Origin: Grammothele lineata
Lineage: Eukaryota; Basidiomycota; Agaricomycetes; Polyporales; Polyporaceae
Assembly (NCBI GenBank): GCA_002150815.3
Contig: NDFF03000394.1
Span: 310,001 to 374,000, forward strand
Reading direction: 5' to 3'
DNA length: 64,000 nucleotides
Shown here: positions 11,036-23,768 of the stretch, one piece after another
Position numbering within the stretch: position 1 is the stretch's first letter
Layout of the letters: each line of letters begins with the position of its first letter
Translations under genes and position numbers: made by a program
The notes under the pieces: model-generated
What the model was told of the DNA's origin: nothing
What the model saw: only the letters and a program-made list of their open reading frames with translations
Database searches by the model: none

Positions 11036-14000
11036 TTACACCCCCCACGGCCAGGGGCTGCGTTGAGAGCCTCCCTCCCGCGCAATATCTTCTAACTCCA
11101 TGGCGCGCGTGTTCGAAGACAGCAAACTATGACCAGTACCGCCGATTGGCTCACCACATTCCCTGCAAAACGATTGCTCACTCGCGCCACCGCACTATAG
11201 GAGAGATCTCGGCGTTAGTCCACGGCTCTTCGAAGGGATTGCTCTATGACGCACCTCAGTGATGACGAACACATGACCGTTGGAACACTTGTAGAAATGG
11301 CCTGTGTGCGCTGCGAGAATGCTGTGAGACAGGTACGCGATCTGAACTAACATGAGACTCACAAAAGTTCAATCCCTTGACGATTTGCGTCAGCTCCTCG
11401 TGCGTAACTGGCTGGTAGAACGTGTCGAGCCGCAGCGATCTCTCGAGTGCCTTCCAATCGTCCACGATCGCCTGCGCAGGCTGCATGAACTCGGTGCTGA
11501 GCCAATTCGAGTCCGCACCCGGCGCGCGGCGATGCATAGACACGCGTTGGCGGACGGCGGCGATGTGCTCCCGCGCAGCAGCTTGCTTCTCGTTCGCGCT
11601 GTCAGCCAACTTCGAGCGCGTGTCCGTAGTCATCTTGCTCGCCGCCTGCTTCGTCATCTGGACGTTGAACCGGAATTGCTCGATCTCGACGCGCAGGAGG
11701 AGGAGGACCGTGCTCGCCTCTTGACGGTGGCTTTCGGACTCGCGTGTGATGCCCAGTGCGAGTTGCACGTCCGCTGCGCATGAACGGAGGAGGAAAGAGA
11801 TGTACGTCGCCCAGATGCGTCGGTTGGGAGCAGGGTATTCCTGTGCGGGCCGCTGCGTTAGAGCACTGAGCCAGGCGTTGGCCAGCTCGACCAAGGTGAG
11901 GCGAGTGGTGATGGTGACCCAGATGGTCTCGACGAGGAAGCGCTTGTCCGCGCGGGGCTGTGGCTGGCCGACCTTCATTCGGGCAGGTCGCATAGCGTAT
12001 TCATGCGGGTTGCGCGGAGCGTTTGCGGGATTCGCTACAACATCGTCCATCTCCCGTTGATACAGGTACGCAAATGAGGCCTCCCATGCATGAGCGTGGG
12101 CAGAACGTATCTGGGAAGAGGCTGAAGTGTCCTTGTATGCGTTAAAGAGGGAAAGGACGATTCTCTTCCACGCCCTGGCTTCGTCTGTTGGGATCCCGTG
12201 TAGCTTGCTATTCAATGGATCAATCTTGTCCAGCCTGAAGGGCACGGCGCGAGTAGCCTTGAGAAGTGCTGCCTGGCTCTGCTGCATCGCCTTCAGCTCC
12301 TTCGGGAGATTGAGGGGCGCGGGTGGGAGGTTCGACGCTAGTGTCTCTACCTCCGCCTTGAGTGCAGCCTTGACGACAGCGTCCAGCTTGGTATGAACAG
12401 CTTTCAGCGACTTCGACATGTGGAAGGCGACATTGTTCTCCAGGATGTCCAGATCAGCGCGCTTGAACACGCGCCCATACCGAGGCGCAGTGATCGCCGC
12501 ACGACAAGTTGGGCATGCAGGCGGTTGCTTAAACCCAGGCGGTGGCGCTTCGAGCCCAATCCACTTGCCATCTGGGCCATCTGACCGACGATAGTATTGC
12601 TCGAGTTCGCAGAGTCCATCCAGAGTTTCTACCGTGAAGACGTGCCCGCAGTTAGGCAGGGTAATGAGGAGGTCGTCCAAACTTTCGCTCTGAGGGTCAA
12701 TCTCGGCGAGAGGTCGTTGCATGACGACGTCGACGATATCTTCTCTTCGTTCATCCGATGCGCACAGCGGGCAAATCTGAATCGAGCAGTCTTCTCCGCA
12801 GACTGCACAGCACGTTAGTCTGTTGGTACATTTGTCGAGCCTATTGCATCAACCGTACGCACCGGAAGGGCAGCGGTGTCCGCAAGAGAGAATTTGCTCG
12901 CACCGTCGATCGCAGGGAAGGCGAGCGCAGATCTAAACGAGGTGTTATCAACGTTCAACGCATGACTTCGTGGAAATACTCACGGAGCCGCATGGCAGGG
13001 AGCATATCTGATGAGCACAGCGCCTAGATGGACTTGAATAACACAGAAAATGCGAGAAACGTCGCCTTAAGCTCACCATGTACAGGGCTCTTGACAGGGA
13101 GCACAAGGGATTGAACAAAAGTCTTTGCAGCGCGCATGGGGGCAGACTTGGCGACAGGCTTGCTTGCACACCGCCGTGCACTCGTGATCAGTGGAACACG
13201 CCTTTCCGCAGAGATGTCCGCAGAACAGAGACCGTTCGCAGGGGTGCTCGAAATGTTGATCCCGCTTGATAATACCTAGGACCTCCGCATCTCCTTCAGC
13301 GTTGTCTCCATCGTCATTGCCACGGGCCGGAATTCGAGTGACGTTGAGAAGCTGGCATTGGTGACAAGGCGCCTTGCACGAGCGACCGCAGCATTTCAGG
13401 ATTCCCGAGCAGGTAGCACGACAAGCGTGACGGCGAGGATCGTCCGAACACGACATAGTGGCTTCATGTTCACATCCTGGAAGGGTCCTGGTGACAGGTA
13501 CGCTGCAGAACACGTCTTCGAGACTGTCCAGCTGGTAGCTATAATGATTCGCCGTGCCTTAGAATAATCGAGAATGCTCATCATTCCTCGCGATACTTAC
13601 CAGGATATCTTTGACGCGGTATGACCGCATGGAAGCTCGACATTAGAGACCACGGTACGACATTGGCCGCAGTCGTTCGCGCACTGCTTCGTACAAGGAT
13701 GACCGCGCGGGCATAACCTCGTGCAGCGTTGCACGCAAGCTACAGAGACATGACCGGGATCATCGGAATGGCACTGTGAAGTGTGTGAATGCATATTTCC
13801 GTGCTACAGAGACAGGAAAATATGCAAACCTTATACGGACACAGATGGCCACATTTTAGTCGCGTGTCACACTGCAATAGGCATCCGCCTATGGTAGGAT
13901 CAGTAACTTTCTAGACGAAGAGCCTTCGTATCATTACCGTCTGGAGCAATTCGAGGGAGCTGTCCCGGCTTTTTGACGAAGTCGACCGTTTGTGGATGGC

Positions 14001-17000
14001 GTTGGCAGGCAACAGGGAAGCCGTCGCCGAGACATTCCCGCTTGCGCAGCTCTTCGATCACTTCTCGCCACATCTTGCTTCTGGCGGAGAGGTTCTGCGC
14101 GTTTCCTAAAATGTACATGCCCTCGCGGGCTCGAGAGAGCGCAACTAGATCCCGAACACGTTTAGAACGGTTTGAATCAGCCTCAGTACGAATGAAGAAT
14201 ACCATTCGTCCGGTTCTCCGACTTAAAGGATAGCATTCAGGTGAACTCGACGTAATTTCCGCACGATGTGTCTATGACGTACCCTCAGAAAACCAATGTT
14301 GACTCTTCCACGCGGGTTGTGTCCATGGACCACTTCATCTTCCTCCGAACCACCCGAGTTACGTACGAGGGACAGGATTATAATCTAACGCAGGGTGAGA
14401 ATCAGTGCGGGAGTCACAGTGTAGATGACCATACCTTCGCTTCTTCTCCTTGGAAGTTGTCAATTGTACGCAAGAGAACCTGGTCGAAGATGATCGATGA
14501 GTTCAAGCATTCTTCGCATGCTTCAACATTGACATACCCTCCGCGTGACCTTGATCCGCTCGAATGAAGAACCCGACTGTGTGACATCCTCCGCCTCGGC
14601 ATTCTGGTCATCCAGCTCTGCTTGGTCTCGTTCGTCAAGAACCACAGCCACTTCGTTTGCGAGCGCCTCTCGCAGACGCGAGAGCTGCCCGAGGTAAGCA
14701 CATAGGACGACAATGTCTCCTTCCGCGGAATAGGGCCCCTGTCTGTGGAAGTAAAGCGACACTGATAAGAGATACTGGAAAATTTTGGCCATAGCTCACA
14801 AAATTCATATCTTACCGGAGAAGGTATAGAACGAGGTCTTTGATCATATCGACCTGGATGATTTCACGATTTAAGCGGATTATCGCAGGATGTCAGACGT
14901 GCCATGCATACCTCATACTGATTGTATTTACTAGCGAAGTCGTCCTCGCCTCCATTCTCCTTGCGGTCGTGAGAGAGGAAGAACACGTCCTTGGCCATTC
15001 CCTGAACGTGAGGATAGTTCTTGACGAGGTCGTGGTCTTGTAGACGAGGGTAGAGAGTCATGCTGTGGTGTTCTTGAATATAGGGGATGGCTGGCTACAC
15101 CGAACCTGAACGTACCGGACTAGATCCGAGATCTCGGGACGCATACGTCGCTGGACGTTGATTTGTGACATTGGGAGGCCAGACGAAGACAGACGTTCCA
15201 TGAGCGACATGTCGAACTTGTAAACCAGCTTCCCATGCGAGTGGTCCATGGAAAGTGCTATTGATCATGAATCATCAGACAGTGTACCATACGAAACGGG
15301 GAAACCTACAATAATTGTTGAGGGTCGGTCTGAGTTGAAGCGGGTCACCAATGAGGACTAAGTGCTGAATGCTAGGAACCAAGCTCCCAAGGACGTGTGC
15401 TTCGAGGACCTGGCCGGCTTCTTCGACTAGGAGAACCTTCGGACCGATGCCCTATGCGGAACGCGTTAGTCTCGTTTCGCGGAAGCATGGCCTGGACCAT
15501 ACCTTAAGCAGTGTCGTAAGCCTAGCAGCGCCTGTAACAGCACAATGCCACGCGGCTCAGCATACGGACACACCTCTATCACGAAACAAACGAACCGGTC
15601 GTTGTGCAGCCAATGATGTCGACGTTCCTCAAGAGTTGCTTGCGGATCTACCGTTGCACTGTATCAGTTATCCAGAATTCAGACTATGATATATGCATAC
15701 CTCAGCCTGCCCTTCGAGGTACTCTTGAGCTGCATGTTCGTGCTTCTCTCTCAATCGCCGGAACTCTGCTGTTTGCGTCTCCTGTGCCATAATCCTCACT
15801 TCATCGGCCCATGCGTCATGCAACCGCCGTCGCTCGTCAGCTGACATTGCCCACGCGTCGTCTTGAGCAAGCAGCTCATCAGTCGTGCGAGTAGTCGTGG
15901 GTACCGGCGGTATCTCGGGGCATCCAAAAGCAACAAAGAAGTGGCGCAAGTTGGCGAAGTCGCCAGGGCGAATGGAATTGGGACGAACACCAAACTCTGT
16001 ATCAGGAAGCGCCTGAGGAGCAGGCGGGTTGGGCGGGTTGTGGGGGGCATGTAGCTGGGACGTAGTAGGCGCAGGAGGCGCGGGCGCCTGAGGCGGGGAT
16101 GTAGTCACAGCGGCGTCGGCATGGGGAGCATCCGGAAACATGTCATTGAGCCACTCTTCCTCCGGTGCCGCATCCAGGAGAGGACCATCGTCAGAGCCAT
16201 CATTGGTGCCACTCTCGTCGACACCCTGCGCCGGATCCAAGGGACCAGACGGTCCTTCATTCTCATCATCGCTCGCAAGATCGACCAAGTCTTCGGCCTC
16301 CAGAATATTGAAGCGATTGTTAGGTTGTTTACTGACACCGGAGGACGGCGCCGCCGCCGCCGGAGCCTGACGGTGGCGAGCGTTGTAGTGAGCATCGTTC
16401 AGGAAGGTGATGTCTGCGCCGGACAGCCAGAATCCATAGATCGACAAATCAGCCTGACCAGCATCCCTGCCATCTGCGCCGGCGACGTGCCAGTCGCCTT
16501 GCTCCTCCTTGAAAAGGGAATGCACAACTTCTGTCCAGGACGGCGGATTCTGGATGGAGTCGAGCAGTACCGGGGACTGGATGGAGAGATATCGCATGAC
16601 GTCATCGGCGCTGACCTGGGTCTTGAAGAAGCCGTCCATGAACTTTTTGATCTCCGCCTCGACATCACGGAGGGCGCGGCGATAGCCCCCGACGGCGCCG
16701 GAAAGCCTCGACCGTCCCGCCACGTTTTCCACGTTCTCGATGGAGAATTCGGAGATACGCTCGTCAGAGGAACGTGAACCAAGACGGACGATGTTGCGTG
16801 TGATGTTCTCATCAAGGACGGAGCGAAGCATGTGATCCAGTGCATGGTTCGTGAAAGCGATCAAGAGGATCGGGCCAGCGCTGTTTGCAATGAGAACACG
16901 CAGCAACTTAACGCCAGTAAAACTCTAAACAAAGAGCCGTTGAAAGAAAGTATCAATTATTAGATCTGCAAATTTAGAAAGCTGATAGTATCGTACCTTT

Positions 17001-19751
17001 CCTGTACCGGGCGGCCTGTTTGCCCATTGGGTCAGCAGAAGACTTCACGACGTGGGATGCACTACTCACCCTTGCATCAGACTAATTTCCTTGGTTAAAG
17101 CATCAATCATGGCATCTGCTTGACTCGGGTCTAGGACGCTGCTCCGCTTCAAAGTGTCCCGCGCGGTCTCGACAGATTCCGGATTGTTCACAACTAGCTT
17201 GAGGTCGTCAACACCAGCATCTTCGGGGAAAAGCGATGACAACTGGAAGGAAAAGCCGGGAAGCGTCGCATAGGCGGGCGGGCTGACTGCAATGGTCTGA
17301 TAGAACTCGGGCGCATGGTGTACGAGGTATCTGCTGAAAGGCACGTTCTCCGGCTCGACGCGCAGCGCCTCGAGGAACGGACGGACAGACTCGAACATCA
17401 CGGTCGCTTCGACGAGCAGCTTCGTGGAACGGCGCTCCTTCTTCAGGCGCAGTTCCTGCAAAATCCGCAGCTCGACCTCCGGGGAGAAGAACGAGAGGCG
17501 AATGTCGATGCGGTCTTGCTTGTTCCGTGCAGAGTCGGTGAGGTCCTTGAGCGAGCTTGCGATCGTACCAAGGTGGACCTCTGTATTGCCGTTCGCACGC
17601 TGCCAGACGAGTGCAACGAGACCGCCCTGCATGAGTCGTTTGCTGCTCATGCTCTCCCAAAAGACGACACGGGAACGAGCTTGCTGAGCGCGCGCACGGC
17701 CGGGAGGGGCGTCGACGGAAATGCCAACGGTGAGTCCGCGATGGCTGGGCGAAATCGTGAGGAATTCGGCGTTGGTATAGACGTTGAACAGGACACTGTC
17801 TTGGCCGACGGCGTGTCCGCATTACTTGCCACCACCTTTCTTGAGGATGTCATCCAACTGGGTTCGTGCACCCGTCGAACGGAGCTGAAGGTCGGAGAGG
17901 ACCGCTTGTGCCGAGACGCGTAAGGACGCGCTACACGTGTTTGACATTAGTTTTTGGATGGCAAATCAGGTACTGTTACTCACGTCAGCTCCTCCCGAAG
18001 TAGCCGAAACTGGATATCCAGAAGTTGTTCCATGGATTCGGGCGGGAGCGGATGAGGTGCACCAAAGAGGTTCGCGGGGAGGAACGGATGTAGGGGAGAA
18101 GTAAGCTCAGCATGAGTAGGGGCAATCTGAATGTCCGCGATATTGATGTAGTCGTTGTCATGCCGGGGGCCCTCAGGTCGCGCCGCTCCGGGCCCTTCAT
18201 ATGCATTGTGCAACGCCGCGAGAATCCCTTCGCTGGACGTTGAGCTAGGGAAAACGGACGGAATACCGGATTCGGGTCGTTTTGAGCGCTCATTGTCCCG
18301 GTGCTTCCTATCGACGATGGCTACCAGGCGGTCGACAAGTCCGCAAAGATGCTGTATGATGAAATGGCGAGCATGTTCGGGAGCATTGGTGATAGGATCT
18401 TGAAAAGAAGGTGGAATGGATGAAATTCCTTCAATCCAGGCTTCGGTCCACCGATTGACACTCGTGACGAGCTCGCGAAGATTGGGATGCGTGGCAACGG
18501 CATTCTTGAAGCGAGTGACGTATCTTATAAGGGGTGAGAATGCAACCGAACAAAGGTATACGGAGACATACTCAAACATAACCTGGGCAATGGTGGAAAT
18601 GACGGAGCTTCCCATCTGATCTTGTTGGCCCGGCTCCTTGAACGAATGGTGTGTTGTGAGCGCCTCCTCCATGCACAACCGAATCGTGTCGGAAAAGTGG
18701 TCGAAATTCTCCAAGATGAGCGAGTAGAGAGAGCTACGGAGAGTTCACATCTGTCTTATGGGGGCAACAGGGGATAATCAAGCACAACGTACTTGACGAT
18801 CTTGCTGGTGATACTCTTGACTACATATTCAGAGGACAGATACTTTGAGAACTGTTAGCTGATATACACTACTGCGCCAAGGAACACATACCCGAAGGAG
18901 GGGTATGTACCCTCTTCCAAATGACAGGGTTGTGCGCGATCTGGGACGAATCGCGACCTCGCTCCAATTCAAGATATCTCCAAGCCTCAACAAGCCATTT
19001 TCCTGAGTGAATCATTAGTTCTATATGCCAATCAGTACAACGAGATGAACACCAACTGTGCCTATTGTGGAAAGGAACAGCTTCATTGCATGGTATTAGT
19101 CAACCCGACTACACGCGTGCGACTGTTGACATACCTGTCCATCTTCTGACGACTGGAAAAATGTGTCAAGATCCATATACGTCGGAACACAGACGTCCTG
19201 AGACTCACCCAGGAGCTATTTCCCGCACTCGCATTATTTATCAACGCCATGAACCCGTAGACATCTGCTGCAAACCGAAACCGATAGCTATCGTCGAGGA
19301 ATCTCCTGAGGTGATGATTGACTTCAGAGGGTTTCATCTCTGCGGCCGAAGTCACAAAGAAACCGTCGGTGCCCGCGCCTTGAATTCTTGCTAGGGCTGC
19401 GGGAGTTAAGAACGCCGAAACGCCATCGACGGAGGAGGAAGAGGACTGCTGAGTCGTTTGGGGCGGACTCTCGTGGCTGAATCGGCAATCCGAGCCGCGC
19501 GAGCAAAATCCTCTGTGATAATAGAAGTCGCAAACGCCGCGGGGGGCTCTAGGCACCTGCGGTCGAGGGACACCACGACTTGGAGCCCCACCACGGGGTG
19601 AGGGGCCACCACGCTGAAGGGCCGGCCCGGGTGAGCGCATTGGAGTAGCATCGTCTGAACCGTCGTCGTGACGGAAGTTACAACTCGTGCCCCGAGCACA
19701 ACCGCCCGGTCTTCTGTGGAAGTGGCAGGCGCGCCGGGTGTCTGAAGACAT
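11036..19751 (-). CDS. ZNFX1-like SF1 RNA helicase with CCCH, NFX1-type and RZ-type zinc fingers
   Basis: Very large SF1 (UPF1-like) helicase, well over 2,000 residues across many short introns. The start at 19751 gives two CCCH fingers (C-x8-C-x5-C-x3-H): CHFHRRPGGCARGTSCNFRH and CDFYYHRGFCSRGSDCRFSH. An alpha-helical N-terminal region follows (17980-18714). Helicase motifs are GPPGTGK (16997-17015 plus flanks), IAFTNHALDHML, VEEAGQ (Walker B, about 15430), LIGDPLQLRP, VQRRMRPEI, IDNFQGEEAKV and VALSRAREGMYILGNA. Cys-rich NFX1-type fingers occupy about 13800-13070. The last exons encode the RZ-type finger, GHFYKCSNGHVFVITECGG then CRECGEPIGGTGH, ending SPWPWGV at 11036. A Pro/Ala-rich insert (about 16150-16000) sits between motifs Ia and II. 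Relatives such as S. pombe Hrr1 and Neurospora SAD-3 act in small-RNA silencing; animal ZNFX1 works in RNA silencing and antiviral sensing. Role here is inferred. The family call is secure; not every exon end is. Confidence 0.9.
16997..17015 (-). other. 19-nt micro-exon carrying the helicase Walker A motif
   Basis: On the minus strand the exon reads GCCGCCCGGTACAGGAAAG, preceded by an acceptor (CAG) and followed by a donor (GTACGA). Upstream, CTGATGCAAGG ends at a GTGAGT donor (intron 17016-17069). Downstream, the exon begins at 16924 after TTTAG (intron 16925-16996). Joining all three gives LMQ-GPPGTGK-SFTGVKLL, the exact P-loop expected of this helicase family. Skipping the exon would remove the ATPase site and shift the frame. 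Confidence 0.9.
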
Positions 19752-20534
19752 TGGGAGTGAGATGGTGGGGGTATGGAGAGAGTGTCGTGGGCGACGTCGA
19801 AGGTTTTATGAGACCTGTGGGCGTCAGAAGGCGGCTTCAACGAGGCAGGGTCCGCGGCACATCGACGGGGACACAAACCTTGTACCAGGAGACGCGACGG
19901 GTGGTGCCCTTTAACAGAATCCAGGAAGTTTGTATCGATGATCCGATCCAGCACCGGGTAGCCGTAAAGGGGGTAGGGGAGATTTGGTGGGCGGTCAGGT
20001 TGGAACACCTTCGAAGAGAGCACACGGTAGGACATCTACCGCAGCACACAATACCGTGTTTGTCGAAGAAAAATGCCTCGTGGAGAGAAGTGAGCGTGGT
20101 TACCGGCCGCTCCGGCGAAAGCTTTCTAAATAAATGGTGTCAAAGGGATTAGCACAAAACCCCGAGGCGTTGGTATTTGCGACACACCATTAACTACTGG
20201 TGTTGACTCTGGAGGAGTCTACCAAGTAATATTCCTGCTGGCATTAGGCCGGGAGGCAGTTGCTACCCCGTTTTCACATATTGGGGTTCGGCGTCTTAGA
20301 GAGCATGAACTGCCCATAAGCTAGTGTGGTAGCAATAGACCAAGGTCATCCATGTTTCCAGAGCGCACAATACCTGACTTTGTGCATGTTGAGAACACGA
20401 AAGGGAACAACGACCGTTCGGACGCGGACGAGCCTTCGGCACGTGAATAGAGAATGCTAGGCGCCGGCGTGCAAGAGCGGACGCGGGGAAAGCAGATGCG
20501 GGGCCGCAGCCCTCCGCTCCCGCCGACGACCACC
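19752..20534. promoter_or_regulatory. Shared divergent promoter region, ZNFX1-like helicase and ETF alpha
   Basis: 783 bp separate the two start codons, which point away from each other. No convincing additional gene is visible. An open frame on the minus strand (19406-20035) overlaps the helicase first exon in another frame and looks like a shadow. No TATA box stands out. Confidence 0.5.
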
Positions 20535-21687
20535 ATGCTCCGTCTACGCCCAGTCCTCTGCCGCGCTGCGCTCTCGAGGAGATATGCCACCGCCTCAGGC
20601 CCTCATGCGCTCGTCTTTTTGGAGCACCGTGACGGCGCCATTGACTCGGGGTCACTCTCTGCCCTCGCAGCGGCTCAGCAGCTCGGAGGTCAGGTAACTG
20701 GGCTCGTCATTGGAGCACCGGGCCAAGTGGAGGGTGTCGTTGACAAGGCGAAGAAGTGAGTCCTGCTAAGTCTGCGTTGCTCCTGCGCACCGACCACAGC
20801 ACTGTCGTACAGGCTGAAGGGGCTCTCGAGCGTCATTCACTCCGCGTCGGAGCAGTACGCACATTCCCTTCCCGAGTCCGTCTCTCCCCTCCTCGAGAAG
20901 CTCCTTGGCTCCGGTAGCCCCTACACCCATGTCGTTTCCGCTCACTCCTCCGCTGCCAAGTCCATCCTCCCCCGCGTTGCTGCGCGCCTCGACCTCCCGG
21001 CCGTTTCGGACATCACTTCGCTCGAGCATGACGCTGCCGCGAACGCGACGACCTTCACCCGCCCCATCTACGCTGGAAACGCCATCGCGACTGTCAAGGC
21101 GCCTTCTTCCCTCCGTGTCAAGTTTTTCACCGTCCGCTCGACCGCGTTCAAGGCCGCGCCCGCGGACGACGCCGACCAGGCTGACGCGCAGGCAGTTGAG
21201 GCAGTTGAGGTGTCCAGCACACCCACGCAACACGTTCGCACGGACCTCACCAAGTCAGACCGCCCCGACCTAGGCTCGGCCAGCCGCGTTGTCTCCGGTG
21301 GACGCGCGCTGAAGAACGCGGAGACGTTCAAGACGACGCTCGAGCCCCTCGCGGACGCGCTCGGTGCTGCGATTGGCGCGTCGCGTGCGGCGGTCGACGC
21401 TGGGTATGCGGACAACTCGCTCCAGGTCGGCCAGACGGGCAAGGTTGTTGCACCGGAGCTATACATGGCAATCGGTATCTCCGGTGCCATTCAGCACCTG
21501 GCCGGTATGAAGGACTCGAAGCTCATCGTGGCCATCAATAAGGTGAGTGCAATCTATGGCGCCCAGGTTTACCGTCTGACGCGTCGTGCAGGATCCCGAG
21601 GCTCCTATCTTCCAAGTCGCAGATGTAGGGCTTGTCGCAGATCTGTACGACGTGGTACCAGAGCTCGTCGAGAAGCTCAAGCAATAG
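20535..21687 (+). CDS. Electron transfer flavoprotein, alpha subunit (mitochondrial)
   Basis: ETF alpha, about 348 residues, a normal length. With ETF beta it binds FAD and carries electrons from matrix acyl-CoA dehydrogenases and related enzymes to ETF-ubiquinone oxidoreductase. Three exons are clear: 20535-20755, 20813-21542 and 21592-21687, joined in phase at KK/LKGL and at VAINK/DPEAPI. The N-terminus [18 protein letters not shown] is Arg-rich without acids, as expected for a mitochondrial presequence. The N-terminal domain starts [18 protein letters not shown]. The C-terminal FAD domain has [12 protein letters not shown], then [20 protein letters not shown], the hallmark [20 protein letters not shown] and [20 protein letters not shown], ending VEKLKQ. 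An upstream in-frame ATG at 20454 is less likely because it would bury the presequence. Confidence 0.96.
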
Positions 21688-21746
21688 GTATAGCAGTATC
21701 ATCCTCGCATGTCATCACACAATCGCATATGAGCATTTTTCAAAGT

Positions 21747-23528
21747 CTACAACGACGCCTTCATCTGCCGGACCATCGAACTCGCCCTGTCCCGTTCACT
21801 TTGAGGCGTCGTCTGCCACAACCAATCCCACTGCCTCCCGATCTGAGGGCCCAGTGGCGCCAGGTCATCACCCAATATTCCATTGAACTCGTACATATCT
21901 CCAGATCGTCTTGATTCCTTGAGAACGTGGTTCGCCATCGGCAACCGAACGCGTTCGTACGCAGATATCGCTCTGTGCAGAGTGGTCTTGGTAGTGTCAG
22001 AATGTCCAAGGACCTCCGCCAAGATGTAGGCGTCCTGGACGCTGGTCAACCCAGTCGACAAAAATACGCATCACGAAATCACCTCGATCGCCTGGCCGGC
22101 ACCAGCACCTTGGTGCGGACACATAGCGTGAGCCTAAACGCAAAACGGTTGAGTACCCGAGCGGTCAACCAGTCACGGCCTGCGAAGCGCGCACCGCGTC
22201 TCCTAGCAAAACCACACTTCCGCTCGCATAGAACGGTAAAGGCTTCATCTCGTGTATGGCCCACTTCGTCGGCTCTTTGATGCACTGCAGGCGGTGGAAT
22301 CAGTCAGGCTAACGTGGCTCAAGGCACGAGGTCACCAGTCACCTTTAGCAACTCTACCACCTCCGGCTCCCAATGGGCGTAGCAGTCCTGTATCTCAGCA
22401 GGGGAGCAGTTTGTTACCCATGGACCATCCCATGGAGTTCCGTATAGGTGCGGTTGAGAGGTAAGGGCGACGACGTTCACGATCGACCCCGCGGAGATCG
22501 AGTAGCTTACGACGTGCTACAGTTCGAGTGGTCAGAGAAATATATCATGGGACCCCACTTAATAAGCTGTAGTACGTGCCTTGCTCTTCCCGCAGTACTA
22601 ACAGCGTGGCCGGCTGAGCTTACACAATAATTTCGACCGGAGCCGTACTTAGTACGCACCATCATAGGGCTCTCCACCGTCCTATGCACCGTGCCGTCCG
22701 GCCTCTTGAGGCACTCGACAGGCACGAGTCCGCGATATGCGATCGTCCCCGTCCACACCGTTTCCACGAGCTCGAGGAGCGCGGGGTCTCCGCGCGTGCG
22801 GGCGAGGTCGTGCAGCATCTGCCCGCGCACCGTCGATCGGATGCCGTCGCACCCGACGAGCAAGTCGCACGTCGCGCGCGAGCCGTCCTCGAAGTGTAGC
22901 GTAACCACGCTTTCCGCGCCCAGGGGCTCGAAATGGTAGGAAACGAGGCGCTTTCCGAAGTGCGCGACGCCCGGTGGAAGGTGGGCGACGAGGACGTCGA
23001 GAAAATGTGCGCGGTGGAACCGGATGCATCCGTCTAAACGGATAATTCGATAGGAACGTAGTGTCGCTGAGCATGCCATACTAGACAAAGGACGTGGTAC
23101 ACTCACAAGGCACTTCGAATAGATAGAACCGGGAGCCTTCTTCTGGTTGATCGGATCTTCGATAGTCGAACCCGATTCCTATCGTCCAGACGGAATATTG
23201 ACGTTAGGGGTGTAAAGTAGAGAGACATAGCTTACCAGGCGATCCATCGGGAGGGGCGTGCGCGATGCGTGAGAAGTCGTCCGCCATGCCCAACAGTGAA
23301 AGTATCTCCCATGTCCGCGCCCATATCATCACCCCTGCGCCAATCTCTTTGAACAGTCCTGCGGACTCGTAGACGTCGACTTTGATGTTTGGGTACCTAG
23401 AGAGGGCTACGGCTAGTGTTAGCCCACCAATACCGCCTCCGCTGAGATAATTGTTCGTTAGTATAGGTCGAGTCTATCTCGTCCAACCGCCAGACATACC
23501 AAATGGCGACAGAGAACTTATGAGGCAT
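21747..23528 (-). CDS. FAD-dependent monooxygenase (salicylate hydroxylase-like)
   Basis: Group A flavoprotein aromatic hydroxylase, expected to use NAD(P)H and oxygen; the real substrate is unknown. The first exon (ATG complement at 23528) encodes [10 protein letters not shown] short intron then leads to the dinucleotide-binding loop [38 protein letters not shown] follows. The middle of the protein carries the DG motif [15 protein letters not shown]. Near the end the GD motif is rebuilt across two introns: [24 protein letters not shown] and [13 protein letters not shown]. The stop is at 21747. All joins I checked keep frame, so the gene looks intact. Its stop lies only 59 bp from that of ETF alpha on the other strand, so the 3' UTRs must overlap or be very short. 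No biosynthetic partners are adjacent. Confidence 0.88.
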
Positions 23529-23768
23529 GAGATGAGATCTATCGACAGGGTACGGAGAAGGAGGGTACGGAGAAGGGATGCCAGTGCGAAACGAAACGAC
23601 AGGCTGTTATCTAGCCTTCAAGGGTCCACGCGCCCTGAAACTTCGACAGAATAGGACTGGTGGACGGGCCGGCATTCTACCTTCCCATGAGAGAAACAGG
23701 TATTGAGTGTGGTACATGAGAATATACATGATGACGTATGAGAATAGCATGAGACCGGGCCTTCAGCT

